DNA of 14,615 nt from CAYNNP01 sp964398215 (GTDB lineage Bacteria; Planctomycetota; Planctomycetia; Pirellulales; Pirellulaceae). The notes beneath the pieces are model-generated. The model was not told the DNA's origin. It did no database searches and saw only the letters and a list, made by a program, of their open reading frames with translations. Shown here one piece after another: positions 14,415 through 14,615 of the stretch. The position numbers and the translations under genes were made by a program. Where the stretch lies: contig CAYNNP010000168.1 of NCBI GenBank assembly GCA_964398215.1, positions 1-14,615 on the forward strand, in the 5' to 3' direction. Positions within the stretch are counted from its first letter, which is position 1. Every line of letters begins with the position of its first letter.

Positions 14415-14615
14415 GACAACCGGCAGATGAAAAGAGACAGCGGTTGCAATAAGCAGCGACTTCGAAAATCGGCACGAACGTCCACGGAAGCCTGACTCAG
14501 TAAAAAAAACTGATGTGCGTGGCACCGAAAAGATACTTGACGATTTTTATCGAGACAGCGGAATAGCCGCGTCGAGTGGTCTCACCGTCATCCAGTCGTT
14601 GCTCCCCTGGCGGGC
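14415..14615. other. Downstream flank without a recognised gene
   Basis: No coding region or RNA gene is seen in the last 201 bases. A weak five-base stem (TCAGT at 14497-14501 with ACTGA at 14509-14513) has an all-A loop and no T-run, so the end of the plus-strand operon transcript is not identifiable here. Confidence 0.3.

Noticed and set aside
14497..14513. TCAGT/ACTGA stem with A-rich loop as terminator of the plus-strand operon
   Set aside because: The stem is only five base pairs and AT-containing, with no T-run after it.
1..14615. CRISPR array, insertion sequence, prophage, tRNA or rRNA
   Set aside because: No regularly spaced direct repeats, transposase or integrase motifs, tRNA cloverleaf or rRNA sequence were recognised on either strand.

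Overview
The window looks like chromosomal DNA from a planctomycete, probably a marine Pirellulaceae or Rhodopirellula-like bacterium. The evidence is the gene content: a secreted protein fusing a 3-keto-disaccharide hydrolase (DUF1080) domain to several c-type cytochrome motifs and a PA14 domain, a planctomycete-type beta-propeller with a DTDGDGKADE motif, twin-arginine Gfo/Idh/MocA and sugar-isomerase proteins, and palindromic intergenic elements. This assignment is inferred from family knowledge; there is no rRNA or marker gene to confirm it.

Layout. (1) Positions 1-2454 (+) hold a 5'-truncated secreted M66-like metalloprotease with an intact HExxHxxGxxH site. It converges on a minus-strand pair across a short gap holding an inverted repeat (2489-2551). 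(2) The minus-strand pair is an isochorismatase-like/SMP-30 fusion (6108-3937) followed 6 bp later by a divergent polysaccharide-deacetylase-like protein (3930-2563). (3) A 308-bp gap (6109-6416) contains three hairpins, one followed by a T-run that can serve as terminator for the next minus-strand group. (4) That group is the DUF1080/pentaheme/PA14 protein (12021-8428), a secreted beta-propeller (8311-6839) and a small CesT/YbjN-like protein (6827-6417) whose ribosome binding site overlaps the stop codon of the propeller gene. (5) Divergent from it on the plus strand are a Tat-exported Gfo/Idh/MocA oxidoreductase (12193-13539) and, 23 bp later, a Tat-exported sugar isomerase/epimerase-like protein (13563-14414). 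The last 200 bases have no recognisable gene.

How the genes may work together (inference). Seven of the eight genes carry export signals, and most belong to carbohydrate-related families. An oxidoreductase that could make 3-keto sugars, a 3-keto-glycoside-cleaving domain fused to haem-binding motifs, an isomerase-like TIM barrel and a lactonase-like propeller together suggest an extracytoplasmic redox route for breaking down glycosides. The M66-like protease and deacetylase-like protein would fit attack on glycoprotein or amino-sugar polymers. No transporter, sulfatase, regulator or classical glycoside hydrolase is visible in the window, so the substrate cannot be named.
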